Shown: positions 44,667 to 54,322 of the stretch, one piece after another
Numbering within the stretch: the stretch's first letter is position 1
How the letters are laid out: the number at the start of each line of letters is the position of its first letter
Assembly (NCBI GenBank): GCA_947359465.1
Contig: OX375875.1
Location: forward strand, 16,118,458 to 16,182,457
DNA length: 64,000 bases
Origin: Metellina segmentata
Taxonomy: Eukaryota > Arthropoda > Arachnida > Araneae > Tetragnathidae
Direction of reading: 5' to 3'
Translations under genes and position numbers: made by a program
The notes under the pieces: generated by a model
What the model was told of the DNA's origin: nothing
The model's database searches: none
Seen by the model: only the letters and a program-made list of their open reading frames with translations

Positions 44667-45816
44667 CTGATACGGGATCTCGTTGTTTTATGTTTATGCA
44701 ATATCCGTCTTGCCCCTTCCAGAATATTAGCGGATATTGGAGAGCGTCATATGAACGATGTGTATCAGCAATGAACTTAAGATTATTATTTCTTCTACGA
44801 ATCACAATTTCTCGTGTACCTGTACGATCGCCAACCATGATTCCAGCAACATCTTCAACAACAGGTGCATTGAATCTACGAATATGTTCTCTAGCTGGTG
44901 TTTTATCAGGATTAATGACAATAGCGTGATTATCGCTTTGTAATTTGTGCATGTGTGATTTGAATATTTTCAACAATTCATTGTGCTCGTTCAATGGAGC
45001 GTCCAAGTCGCTGACGATGCGCCTGGCAAAAAATGAATCAAGGTTATTATAGTCACAACGTGCATTCACGCGATTGGCAAGTGCTCTTCCGGAATCCTCG
45101 CCGCCCATGAAGTAGATTTGTAAAAATTTATGTGGTTCGTTTGGCATTGGCAGCAATGAGCCCATTTTATGATAAACTTGGCCTCTGATTTTGAATGTAG
45201 AATTGTATTGTTGACCATTAGCATTAGTATTTCGAACTATTTCTGTTGCTCCAAACGATGTCATTTGAAAGCATGAATTGAATGTTCGAATTGACTTCAG
45301 GAATACGTTAGAATCTGGATCCGTGCCGATAAGTAAACCGTTCAATGGTTCAAGTGGTGTTTCAATTTCAGGTAGTTGCACTTTTCCTGACGCGCAACAC
45401 AGCCCAGGTGGCTCATTTTTGAATATGAGAGCATGACAATGCGGACATTCCTTATCCATAGCACCAATTACCACTTTTGAATGAGCATAATATTCAATAT
45501 CGGGCTCATACTGGAATGCTAGACGCAAAAATGAATCAGATGTAAATGCACGATGTACCTGTTGGCGTTGTTGGTCATTTCTTCTGCGTCTATTAACCGT
45601 AAAACGGCGTGATTGTCGTTGTTCTAAACGTATAACTTCATTGCGCTCAGCTCGTGTATCTTCTGATTGTTCTTGACGCAATTGCTGCATGCTCACACGT
45701 GCATCAGCATTTTGTTGCTGGACTTGTTCTTCGGTTCTTTGGGATATTTTATCTCTCATACTTCTGAACCTACTTGTATTACGGCTCAAATCAGCCCCTT
45801 TGCGTTTTCTTGGCAT
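44667..45816 (-). pseudogene. Helitron Rep/helicase protein, N-terminal exon
   Basis: ATG 45816 opens with a basic, Gln/Arg-rich region (MPRKRKGADLSRNTSRFRS) and a repeat-prone QQLRQEQSEDTRAER segment. A zinc-like CPHCHALIFKNEPPGLCC follows, then the conserved Helitron N-terminal domain (YAHSKVVIGAMDKECPHC, QIYFMGGED, HMHKLQSDNHAIVINPD, RFNAPVVEDVAGIMVGD, YDALQYPLIFWKGQDG). The frame would hit a stop at 44608 if unspliced. A GT at 44666 and AG at 44565 mark a plausible 102-bp intron that joins DPVSG to AETNKN in frame, as other Helitrons read at this point. A 79-bp piece of this exon is duplicated upstream at 45856-45934. Confidence 0.8.
45632..45710. repeat. 79-bp direct repeat, copy inside Helitron exon
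   Basis: Identical by eye to 45856-45934, 224 bp away. It encodes ADARVSMQQLRQEQSEDTRA and onward on the minus strand. Confidence 0.9.
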
Positions 45817-45855
45817 TGCTCACTGTACAAAACACATATAAATAGAATTAATGAA

Positions 45856-45934
45856 ATAACTTCATTGCGCTCAGCTCGTGTATCTTCTGATTGTTCTTGA
45901 CGCAATTGCTGCATGCTCACACGTGCATCAGCAT
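45856..45934. repeat. 79-bp direct repeat, upstream copy
   Basis: Exact second copy lying upstream of the Helitron ATG. It is placed in a different frame context (ILADADARVS... then SLILF). Confidence 0.9.
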
Positions 45935-46524
45935 CGGCCAGGATTATAGCGAAAATATTCGTTTTGTGAAAAAAAAATTTAAACAATAGTTGTAAAAAAT
46001 TCAAATAATTATATAAAAAAAGTATACTTACAACGCAAAAGCCGTTGTTGGTTGGAGCTCGTGACACGTGTTGAGTACTTTTAAGGTTATGTAAATCACT
46101 TGCTTAACTAAAACTTGATTAACTGAACTAATCGTGCCAAATACACGCGCGGCAAATTTTAAGAATCTAAGATTGGTAACACTAAACATATATCAGGATT
46201 AAACTTTAATAATAAAATTAAATGTTTATTTTCTTTAAAAAATTTTTAGATTTTTAATCGAAGTACAGTTAAAAACACTATAATTGATCAGTTATCGAGC
46301 GGGATGAAAAACATTATAAAAAAATAAAAACAAAAAATTTCGTCAAAAAATTAAAAAAATAAATTTTAAGGGTGAACAACCCTTATCACTTAGGGGTATG
46401 GAAAATAGATAGTAGCCGATTCTCAGACCTACTGAATACGCATATAAAATTTGGTAAAAATCGGTAAAGCCGTTTCGGAGGAGTACGGTAACTAACATTG
46501 TGACATGGAAATTTTATATATTAG

Positions 46525-46968
46525 ATTTATTTTATTCTTTTTATATAAAGCATTGCTACAATTTACTCTCTGCTTTTCTGATGATTCAATTAGGCTTAGG
46601 TTATTGAAAACCTATAGTAAGGAAACAGCTAAAAAAAACAACGCATTATCAAAAGTTTAAAACTTGCTAACTGCCTTTGGCGCGATGTTTACATCGCCAA
46701 AGTAGCGGGATACAGCATGTTGTTCAAATAAAGCTATTTACTTAAAAAGTCTTCAAATTTACACTGACAAAACACTAAAATAATTATAAATAAACATTCT
46801 AGAACACGAAATGGAACACGAATAAGCTATATTTTCTTTTTAATTTAATATACACACGTTTTTCTCGAACACACAAAAAGTTCCCATGTTAAGTCTACGG
46901 GAGCTGGGAAAAGACCGCTTCGGGCGGTAGAAAAGGTCTCTAAGCCAATCAGAAAGTGTTTCCCGTAT
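46525..46968. other. TIR-element interior and short hairpin
   Basis: AT-rich DNA between the Helitron 5' end and the hAT-type right TIR. A hairpin CTTTGGCGCGATG/CATCGCCAAAG lies at about 46673-46701. No gene. Confidence 0.5.
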
Positions 46969-46997
46969 GTCGCCACTCTTATTATATAGGCACTCTA

Positions 46998-47423
46998 GCA
47001 TCAGGTACCCCAGGATTCCATTTTCCCCCGATACGGGACGCCGCACACGGCAAACATGCGGGTCAGAAAAAGTACTGACATTTAATGTAGTAAAACAAAA
47101 TTGATAGTGATGTGAAAAAATAAATCAAATTAAAAGATTGAAATTAATTGGAATCTTGATATGGAGATAGGACATGAATGATGATATATGATAATTGTGA
47201 TTCAAAGCAAAATTTTCTGTAATTTCAATGCTGTTCACAAGTTATATGAAAGGGAAGAAAGAAGATATAGAATAGGAAAAGGAGAAAAGATCGCTTGGGT
47301 ACCCGGGAGTGCGATTCCCGTATTTACCATAGATAGTAAACCCCATGGGAGAAGAACAGTGCACTCAGGTACCTCGGGTTCGTGAAGCCCGTACACATCT
47401 AAAGAAGATGTGCCCCCGAGGGG
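46998..47423 (-). other. 5' part of the I-LINE 5'UTR
   Basis: From 47423 leftward: a GC-rich start with the self-complementary CCCCTCGGGGGC, TTCACGAACCCGAGGTACC, then AT-rich leader. It resembles the first about 130 bp of the short element at 55439-55670. It continues across the TIR-element insertion at 40856. Confidence 0.75.
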
Positions 47424-47435
47424 TATCATCGAAGG

Positions 47436-47603
47436 ACCAAACATATCGAAATCAAGCATTTCTTTATTCGTGAAAAAGGGATGGAAGGCAAGGTGCATGT
47501 TGAAAAAGTATCAACCGAAAGACAACTTGCTGATATTATGACCAAGCCATTAACCAAGCCTCGGTTATTGATCTTGTGTCAACAAATGGGACTTATGAAC
47601 TAA
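47436..47603 (+). pseudogene. copia 2 RNase H C-terminus, displaced 12 kb
   Basis: 55 codons, TKHIEIKHFFIREKGMEGKV, STERQLADIMTKPLTKPRLL and a TAA at 47601-47603, continue the RNase H frame interrupted at 35553. This tail (RTKHIEI...HFIRE...ADI.TKPL) is the standard copia ending, next to the polypurine tract AACAAGGGAAAG and the 3' LTR. It encodes no activity alone. Confidence 0.93.
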
Positions 47604-47633
47604 TCAATCAAAAACCCAATTAACAAGGGAAAG

Positions 47634-47836
47634 TGTTGTAACTAGTTATTCTAAGTGTTAACGTGTTTTGTTATAACTGTAACTTTTTTGTATTAGTTCT
47701 ATCTTTTAAGTGGCTCGTGCTGTTTTTCGCTAGCTTTAATTATGATCTCTTTTTTGTTACGGTTCTTTCTTTTTTTCAATAAAGTAACGTTAGATTATCT
47801 CTGCTAAATAACATCGTTCAAATAATTATTCAAACA
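47634..47836 (+). repeat. 3' LTR of copia 2
   Basis: 203 bp, with two differences from 31317-31519. It is followed by the GGAAA target duplication. Confidence 0.93.
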
Positions 47837-47841
47837 GGAAA

Positions 47842-47887
47842 GAGCATAAATATAGCCTTCGAACCACTGCTTCGTTAAAAACGCCAT
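47842..47887 (-). pseudogene. Mariner transposase start, first ~15 codons
   Basis: ATG at 47887-47885 begins MAFLTKQWFEGYIYAL and would read on, across the copia insertion, into EKYSYS at 31311. The context (start codon about 140 bp inside the TIR) suits a mariner gene. It was identified only by following the frame through the two insertions. Confidence 0.75.
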
Positions 47888-48042
47888 CTTAAATAAAAAC
47901 AAACCTCTCAAGCCGCAGACGATAATTTTGACTTTTAAAAACATAGTACAACTGCAATTATTTCTTTTGCAGCAAACGATTTTGTATTACCGCTAACCAA
48001 AATCGTCTAAAAAATGTGCGCGAACAGCCTCTGTATATACAA

Positions 48043-48327
48043 CTAGCAGCTGAATAACCCGGCGTTGCTGGGGTTTTAAATATGACCTCGACATTTCCCT
48101 TGTCAAATACACAAACTCTGTACAGTGTTTCCTTGCCCATTTATTGCAGAAAAACAAACTTTTGATTTTAAAATTGGGGCACTTTTAGGACTACATGTGT
48201 TCCAATTTTCATGGCTACAGATTGGTCTAAAGACAGGAAAGAAATAGCCTGTTTTCCTCAGTGCTCTAAAGTATAAGTGTACCAAATTTGGTGTGGATTA
48301 GTCAAAAGGCGTAGAATTGTATAGAGA
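48043..48327 (-). mobile_element. Small non-autonomous Helitron
   Basis: The minus-strand 3' end is CCCCAGCAACGCCGGGTTAT then TCAGCTGCTAG|T (48043), a hairpin followed by CTAG and T. The 5' part reads TCTATACAATTCTACGCC near 48325 with AAATTTGGTACACTTATAC. About 285 bp, no coding. Confidence 0.75.
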
Positions 48328-48370
48328 ATATATATACACACACATCCTTTCACATATATATATATATATA
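48328..48370. repeat. Mixed (CA)n/(TA)n microsatellite
   Basis: Alternating ACACAC and TATATA runs. The pogo-type MITE inserted at its right edge. Confidence 0.8.
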
Positions 48371-49145
48371 CAGTGATCTCTCACTTATGCGCGGGCGTTG
48401 GGGACAGTGAAAAAAACGCGTATAAGTGAAAAACGCGCATAAGTGAAAAACCACAAAAGGGAGCTAAAAAGTGAAAAACCACAAAAGGGAGCTAAAAAGT
48501 GAAAAATCAATACAGTGTACACAGTGTATTGTTGATTAATACTATGCATATAGTACTACAGAAAAATGGAAATAAGGTTACGTAGTTTCAAAATGCCAAA
48601 ACAAGTTACGTGTATAACTTCCATTGTTCTACGGTTCCTTCATTGACACTCGCACTCGAAAGCGACAATTTTGTTTGTTTTGCCATTTTAAAACGCAACC
48701 ATCTAACCCAATCTCCAAAGAAGGTTCTTTCGTTAGCGATCAATTCCACGTGGTACGTACCGTACTAACCAAACCACTCGAATTGGGTGCTGTATAGCTA
48801 CTTTTACTGGCATCAGTCACAAGACCCCTCCGGTACACCCTTGTATATGGTAGATGAATATGTTCTGGGAATCCAAACGACAGGGGAAGGGCGAGGGAAT
48901 GCTTTTCTAGAAGCAGAACAAAAAAGGAAAAGTTCTTGCGATAAGCAACACCTGACTTGAGGAACCTACTTTTTGAACTGAAATTTTTTTTGCGACGCGC
49001 ATAAGTGAGAGCTGCTTTTTTTTGTGGCGTATAAATGAATAAGAGTTATCATTGTTTTCCTATATTCATGGCCGGGACCGCGAAAAAAACGCGTATAACT
49101 GAAAAACGCGCATAAAAGAGAGCGTGTATAAGTGAGAGATCACTG
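48371..49145. mobile_element. pogo/Tigger-type MITE
   Basis: The ends CAGTGATCTCTCACTTATGC and, inward from the right, CAGTGATCTCTCACTTATAC form TIRs. A TA pair lies outside both ends within a TA microsatellite. Interior motifs AAACGCG(T/C)ATAA-GTGAAAA repeat near both ends, and a 28-bp unit (AACCACAAAAGGGAGCTAAA) is tandemly duplicated at 48450-48503. No transposase. Confidence 0.85.

Positions 49146-49182
<37 letters not shown>
49146..49182. repeat. (TA)n(GA)n microsatellite
   Basis: TA repeats pass directly into GA repeats between two mobile elements. Confidence 0.85.
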
Positions 49183-49187
49183 CGATA

Positions 49188-49350
49188 CTAGCAGTACCCG
49201 CACGTCGTTGTCAGTGAAAAAGTTATGCTTTTAAAAAATCTACCTTAATGATTCCTTTTGAGCCCGCTTTGTAAGCAACTTAGTCCAATAAACATTTCAA
49301 ACCCGCTTCGCTGGAAAAAAAAACATTCATAGATTTCTCGATACTGGAAA
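49188..49350 (-). mobile_element. Helitron-like fragment, 3' end
   Basis: The minus-strand terminus reads CAACGACGTGCGGGTACTG then CTAG|T (49188), followed inward by the GGGTTTGAAATGTTTATTGG block. The 5' end is not identified. Confidence 0.5.
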
Positions 49351-50022
49351 GACATAAAAGTTTTAGGATTAATACTCGGTTATATTTCATTTCTGTAAGT
49401 GTCTGTATTGCATTGTAGTGTGGTTTGTTTGTATTTTTCTCCTTTTATCTGTATCTTGTCAGGGCAATTCAAAATTTTCAAAAAATTATTGGGTTGATAC
49501 AAAAGTTCATCCCGTTTTTGATGCTTGAAAGAAGGAATTTCAGCGATCCTGACTACTGAACATTCTTTTGCCATTTTACTTCCAAGTGAAGCATTCTTAC
49601 CCACCTCTTCCTTTTTGACATTCCAATGAATAGTTCAATTGTGCTTAAAAGAAGAAGCATCTTCTAAAGTCCTTGCAGAAACTTGGCATTGTTTAACGGA
49701 ATAAGTTTTCTCATGGATATTTAAGAGCAGTGTTTGGAGATTCTAGTATGCAGGTATTTCTCTTTCTTATGATTAGATTAACATGTTTTTTCAAAATTTT
49801 CGACTGTTTTAAACAAAAATTTGCAATTCTCGAGGACCGGAAAATTTCAGATTGGAGACTGTATACCCTGTATATATTGAAATAAAAATTGAATTTTTCC
49901 ATAGGAAAATCATCGGTTCCATAATCCATAGTCCGATTCACTTCCGTAGAAGCTAAGGATAATTTGAAGAAGTTGGGATCTCTGGAGGAGTTGCACTTAC
50001 GAAGCAAATCAAGGTTTCAGGG
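49351..50022. other. AT-rich stretch without recognised genes
   Basis: Two minus-strand frames of 74 and 98 codons show no motif I recognise and look like chance frames. Confidence 0.35.
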
Positions 50023-50290
50023 GCTGACCAACTGGTCTGGTAGTTAAGGTGTTAGCCTCTAGATCTGAAGGTTCCCAATTCAAATCCGGGTCAGTGCATG
50101 GGTGTTTGTAAGCGTACAGTGTCGAAGCGGCTGGTGCACCTTCCATCTGTCGTGGCCGAAAGTCCTCATGTTGGGTTGGCGTGGACATTTGGAGAGTGGG
50201 ATGCCAGATCAGGTGTTGCCACGTTATCTGACCATGGTTCAAAAGCATGTGGAGTTGTCCTAGTACAATGTTAACTAAAAAATTACAAAG
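50023..50290 (+). mobile_element. tRNA-SINE S, plus-strand copy
   Basis: The tRNA-like head GGTAGTTAAGGTGTTAGCCT and a degraded B box (ATTCAAATCC) precede the body (CCGAAAGTCCTCATGTTGGG, ATCTGACCATGGTTCAAAA) shared with 16213-16503. Confidence 0.8.
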
Positions 50291-50344
50291 GTTTCTGGGA
50301 TTTGAGACCAATTAAACGTGAGCAGCGTACCCAGGAAGGTATTT

Positions 50345-50575
50345 AATTAACATCACACTGGAGCCACACAACGGTCTGGGATTAACCCCCGAAGGAAAGA
50401 GTTCCAGGCCAGCAACACATAGTTTTGAACCACGGTCAGATGACGAGTGTATCCCGAAGAAGTCTACATATGGCTACAAATATCCATGCACTGAACTGGA
50501 TTCAAACCAGGAACCTTAGATGTCAATACCATTGCGAGGCTGCTGCTTCACCAGCTAAACAACTTCGAAGTGAGT
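50345..50575 (-). mobile_element. tRNA-SINE S, minus-strand copy
   Basis: Inverted relative to the preceding copy. TTGAACCACGGTCAGATGAC and a tRNA-like head with GGTTTGAATCC (minus) near 50500 are visible, but the middle of the body is deleted. Confidence 0.7.
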
Positions 50576-50634
50576 GAAGAAGCACTCGGTACTTTTCATA
50601 TCACATAGGTGTGGTGTCAAAGTTTGGAGGAGGG

Positions 50635-50720
50635 GGGGGGGTGTTCCAGCTCAGGTGTTATCTCATCTGACCTTGGTTCAAAATGAAATGTCGTGACTGT
50701 AGCAACACGACGATCGTGAT
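50635..50720 (+). mobile_element. tRNA-SINE S, 3' fragment
   Basis: CAGCTCAGGTGTTATCTCAT and the following CTGACCTTGGTTCAAAATGA match the body end. The head is missing. Confidence 0.55.
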
Positions 50721-50889
50721 GTGTGTGCAGATAGAACCTAGTGCAAGCTCTCATTGTCTTCTTCGTCCCCATTCAAGTAATTGGATTGTACGATATTTTT
50801 TCGTATGATCAAAATCGAGTTGTGTGCAACTAGCCTAAGAGTTTCATGACTTTCGAAAATTGGTGCACTAAAAGAGGCCATCACAGATA

Positions 50890-53149
50890 AGAGTTAAACA
50901 AACATTTATTTTTATAAACACATTAAAAAGAGTACAACTATTTTACTTGATACAAATTTACAGAATAACCAATGATTGTAAAATAGGACAAAGTGTATCA
51001 ATCAAATTTAAGACCACACGTCTAAACGTAAAATTTTCATTAAATGGATAATCTACTATATTAAAATTTTATAAACTTAACTACATGTTTAACAACAAAT
51101 GTTATTTTATGTCACTCTAGGAAAATAAATTTATGTACAATTTATTTCACACTTGATGTACAAGCAGTTATGTGCTCATGATTTCTTTCGATTTTGTTGA
51201 TTTCACACAAAGCTCTTTTTCTTCATAAGTGATGCGATGTTTTAATAACAGATTTTTTTTTTTTTGTCAAAAGAATTATGTAGATTGCCAATAAAAATTA
51301 TTACATCCCAAGTAGCTTTTCTTAAAAATCATACAAATATATATTAAAAAAAGGAATTACTGGAAAGACAGAATGCATGCAAAATTACAGCACAGGTATA
51401 GTTAATAAAAAAAAAGATTCAAAATTACCAACAAAACTTTTTAAGCATGTACAGCGCATGCTTCCTAAAGTTCACAATTGAGTTTTTAGTTTAAAGTTCT
51501 CAAAGAAATATCAGGTATTAAAAATTTCTCACTAAGTTTAAAAATCTGAGCATTTTGTTGTTTCACACAGTAGTCAAAAGTATTATCATAAAATGCTAAT
51601 ATCCAACTAATTAACTATGTGCTTAAGGACTGAATATATATTCATTCTAGGTTGGAAGTTTTATTCCTTCTCTATATTCTTTAAAAAATACTTTATGTGA
51701 AACACTAAGAGTAATTTAAAATACAATATGTATTATTTATTTTGTCCTAATTAGATATAACATTTAAAATATACTCTCAATAATTTGTTTGTAATACCAG
51801 ATACTAAGGTTTTGTTGCTGAGCAATGAACAATAAGGAATTCGTAATGAAACAGACACAAGTGGAAATGAGAAAGAGACGATGGTTTAACATTTAAGATT
51901 TCAGTCTTTATACTAGGATATTTAGTTCTCCCAGATGGAATGTTGATAACGTACAATTCATAACCATTATTTTTTAGATTTCCTTGCAAACTCTATACAC
52001 AATAAAAGCTTAAAGATTCTTGATAGTTAGCTACTGTAGTAAATAATTTAAAACAGTAGCACAATTTATAAAACCTATATTCATAAAATTCATTCAATCA
52101 CAAATGACTTTAAAAATAAATGTTAAAGGCGTCCATAACGAATACAGATTTTATTTTGACTGAATAAAAAAGTTCTAAAATTGAGGTGATCACTTAAATA
52201 GAATTTTGAAAATCTATTGATTTTGAAAAACAATCACAAAAACTGGACAAAGAAAATGTATGTGAAAGTAACATGTTTTAAAATCTGTTATTACAGATTT
52301 TATAACTTCACAGGGGTGGTATCACTGCTAAAAATAAGATATCCAGTTATGTACCAAGATTGATTACTTAAATCTAACACAATGATTTCGAAATTCTTAT
52401 ACTTTTCAATGTTTCAAATAACTTCTAAAATACCCCTATAATTTTTTTTTCGATAAAAAATGTTTTAATTCCAAATCCCTAGTAAGTACAAAACATTCAA
52501 CCATTTCACAAAACTTACCTTTGGCACAGTGCCTACTTTAATCCAAAAAAAGAATTTGGCTTACATATCGAAAGGAAAACAATCATTTGTAATAATTCAA
52601 TGATAGTAATTTGTTCTGTTGACTAGAACAAAATAGCAAGCACAGCTTACAGCCCAATAAACAGACTCCTAAAACTACTCCAAAAATCCTTATGCTCAGA
52701 GAAGTTCTATTTTCGATAATAAGGTGTTTAGTACACCTTTCAATCTATATGCTTGATGTATTCAGTGCATCTTACTTTGGAGGAACTAGCAATTTAGCTA
52801 TTGTTAACGCAACAGCTAAAATGTATTATGGAAATACTTGAAGTCAAGGGGATTTGCAATAGCACAGTTAAACTAACAGCTAACCACAAGAAATGGTAAA
52901 AGTAGAATTCATTAAATAAAATCTTCAGACATAAATTATATAATACAAGATGAAGAAATAGTTTTGATTGATCAAAAAGTGTATTCATACAACCATGAAA
53001 AACTTAACACAATTAAATGTAGCTATGCAAAAAAATGCACATTATACACCACTTGTAACAGGAATTGATGAAATACTGTTGTAAGGAGGAAGTTAACCAG
53101 ACTTCTTAAACGACCGTTACACTTAATTGTGGTACTATGAAACTTGAAG
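50890..53149 (-). other. Probable 3'UTR of the cortactin-like gene
   Basis: 2.26 kb of strongly AT-rich, repeat-poor sequence lies between the stop codon (53150) and an AATAAA on the minus strand at 50910-50905. The absence of transposons here, in contrast to everything around, fits a transcribed UTR. The extent is inferred. Confidence 0.5.
50905..50910 (-). terminator. Candidate poly(A) signal, cortactin-like gene
   Basis: AATAAA on the minus strand, just before a SINE-rich region begins. Confidence 0.4.
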
Positions 53150-53233
53150 TTATTGCTGTAAAAGTTGGACATAATTTGAAGGGAAAAGTCCAATTTGGCC
53201 TCTACATTCACCACGCCACCATCCTTCATCAAT
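53150..53233 (-). CDS. CTTN: Cortactin-like protein, last exon (SH3 C-terminal half)
   Basis: After the acceptor ACTTTTAG (53235-53234) the exon opens in phase 0 and encodes IDEGWWRGECRGQIGLFPSN then YVQLLQQ and a TAA. This is the second half of an SH3 domain, with the binding Trp pair (GWWRG), the GLFPSNYV strand and a very short tail, as in cortactin/HS1. The absence of the Pro-Asp-Gly insertion found in drebrin-like SH3 domains favours cortactin. The protein links Arp2/3-driven actin branching to SH3 partners in the cell cortex. Only the 3' exons are in the window. The F-actin repeats lie upstream, outside. The family is secure as SH3-containing; the orthology is a recalled-similarity inference. 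Confidence 0.85.
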   Translation of the reverse strand: MDEGWWRGECRGQIGLFPSNYVQLLQQ

Positions 53234-54266
53234 CTAAAAGTCAAAACAAATTTTAGAGATATCAAACATAACATAATTTAAAACCAGTCACAAGTAAGTT
53301 TCCTTATCCTAATTTCAAATACATAAATCCACTGTAAAATATTAAAGCTTCCAAAAAATAACCAATTAAGATGATAAAAATGGCCAATATCAGTATCCTA
53401 GTCATTAGTGTAAAGCCCTTGTTTCAAATAGTTTTCTTTGCTGCCTCTCCGAGAGAAAATAATAATATAATAACAAATTACACGTGCAACTGTCTATAAC
53501 ACTGAATTTCACCAAAATACTCATACATTGATGTGCACTATTTCAGAATTTCGAAAAACTACATTGGAAAAATAACTAAACCTTATGATTGCGTCGGAGC
53601 CAAGTCTCGTAGTATTGGTATCTTTTCACACATACCATCATTAATGGTGTTGATAACAGGTGCACTGTAACCAAGATGACCACATAACAGAACATGTAAT
53701 GAAAACGCGTTGTCCAATTCGTCGAGTTTGACCTAGGCTTCGTTCGCTGGTGTATGAGGGTCAGGCTAAGAAAGAGGATTCTGAAGAAGTGGCAGTACAC
53801 CTGAGAGGTCATTAAACATGTACATCGTACTCCTGCATAAAATTTCATGAACAAAACTTTAAAGAAATGATGCAAATATCAGTAATAATAGTCGCCTTTT
53901 TCCAGTTGAAAAAGTGCTATTATAAAGTAAATAAAGTTCCCAGATCTGCATGACAAGATTTCTAGAAGTCTGAAATTATTTTTTTAAGTGCACAGATGAA
54001 CAGTAATAAAGTTTTTTTTTGCATGGTTTACTCCAATGTGAAATGAACTATGCACTGCTCATCGAATATAAAATTACCAATTATAAAGATTAATATGCAA
54101 AACTAGAATGCCTTGACAATATTGCAGAAACCCATGTGTTGTGCCAAGGGGCATTTTTCTCTGAACAGACCTTTCAACTTATCCACATGATCTCCCAAAA
54201 CCTGGTAAATTACAATTGTGCTTTCTCAAAAGGTATTATAAATGTGCGTGATTATGAGCAACTCAC
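53234..54266 (-). other. Intron between SH3-coding exons
   Basis: Consensus ends: donor ATG|GTGAGT (54266) and acceptor TTTTAG (53234). It is AT-rich without a recognised transposon and separates phase-0 exons. Confidence 0.75.
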
Positions 54267-54322
54267 CATTTCAATATTGATGATAATGTCATCTGGATCG
54301 AAAGATATTTCATCACTATCCG
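54267..54322 (-). CDS. CTTN: Cortactin-like protein, SH3 middle exon
   Basis: A 56-nt exon with acceptor TTTTCTAG|CGGATAG and donor GAAATG|GTGAGT. With one base carried from the preceding exon it encodes ADSDEISFDPDDIIINIEM, the RT-loop and following strand of an SH3 domain. It contains the acidic DxDE...DPDD pattern that binds proline-rich ligands and is nearly identical to cortactin. The frame joins both neighbours exactly (phase 1 in, phase 0 out). The short exon is easily missed because it lies inside a larger unrelated open frame on the other strand. Confidence 0.87.

Larger units (their letters stand above)
41544..46525 (-). mobile_element. Helitron, 5' end intact, 3' end not found
   Basis: The minus-strand 5' terminus at 46525 reads TCTAATATATAAAATTTCCA after an A, followed by typical Helitron leader text (CGAAACGGCTTTACCGATTT). 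Rep and helicase coding sequence runs from 45816 to about 41600. The helicase is cut off early, and no GC hairpin with CTRR is visible between 41544 and 40886, so the 3' end seems deleted. Confidence 0.82.
40857..46997. mobile_element. hAT-type TIR element carrying a nested Helitron
   Basis: Perfect 29-bp TIRs (40857-40885 and 46969-46997) start TAGAGTGCCTATATAATAAG. The 8-bp duplication GCATCAGG flanks them (40849-40856 and 46998-47005). TSD length and a TARNG terminus fit hAT. The only coding sequence inside belongs to a Helitron, so the TIR element itself is probably non-autonomous. Removing it restores the LINE 5'UTR. Confidence 0.88.
35554..47423 (-). mobile_element. I-clade LINE, full length, interrupted by a TIR element
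   Basis: The minus-strand element has its 5' end at 47423 (CCCCTCGGGGGCACATCTTC) and its 3' end at 35554 (CCATAAAAACCCAACCAACC). It carries a gag-like ORF1, an endonuclease-RT-RNase H ORF2 and a 12-bp target duplication. A 6.1-kb TIR element (40857-46997) sits in its 5'UTR. Without that, the LINE is about 5.7 kb. The 3' end is a short CCAA-type repeat rather than poly(A). Confidence 0.9.
31317..47836 (+). mobile_element. Ty1/copia retrotransposon (copia 2), interrupted by 11.9-kb insert
   Basis: LTRs of 203 bp at 31317-31519 and 47634-47836 differ at two positions by eye and are flanked by GGAAA. Coding sequence runs 31747-35553 and resumes at 47436-47603. The gap is exactly an I-type LINE with its 12-bp target duplication. 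Without the insert the element would be about 4.6 kb. Confidence 0.93.
27202..48030 (-). mobile_element. Mariner-type element split into three pieces by later insertions
   Basis: The left end AGGCTGTTCACACATTTTTT (27202) and the right end (48030), which reads AGGCTGTTCGCGCACATTTT inward, are matching TIRs. Removing the hAT-like insert (28062-31090) and the copia insert (31317-47836), each with one copy of its target duplication, leaves about 1.28 kb, a normal mariner length. The transposase frame then runs on continuously from 47887 leftward to about 27240. The flanking TA duplication is not clear, probably mutated. Confidence 0.85.

Noticed and set aside
40849..47007. A Mutator-like reading of the TIR element (10-bp duplication GCATCAGGTA, TIR starting GAG)
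   Set aside because: The final TA is also symmetric at both ends, so it belongs to the TIR (TAGAGTGCC...). This leaves an 8-bp duplication and a hAT-type terminus.
35554..47423. Independent LINE, Helitron and SINE insertions side by side between two copia halves
   Set aside because: One 12-bp duplication at the outer edges and LINE 5'UTR continuity across the TIR element show nesting rather than adjacency.
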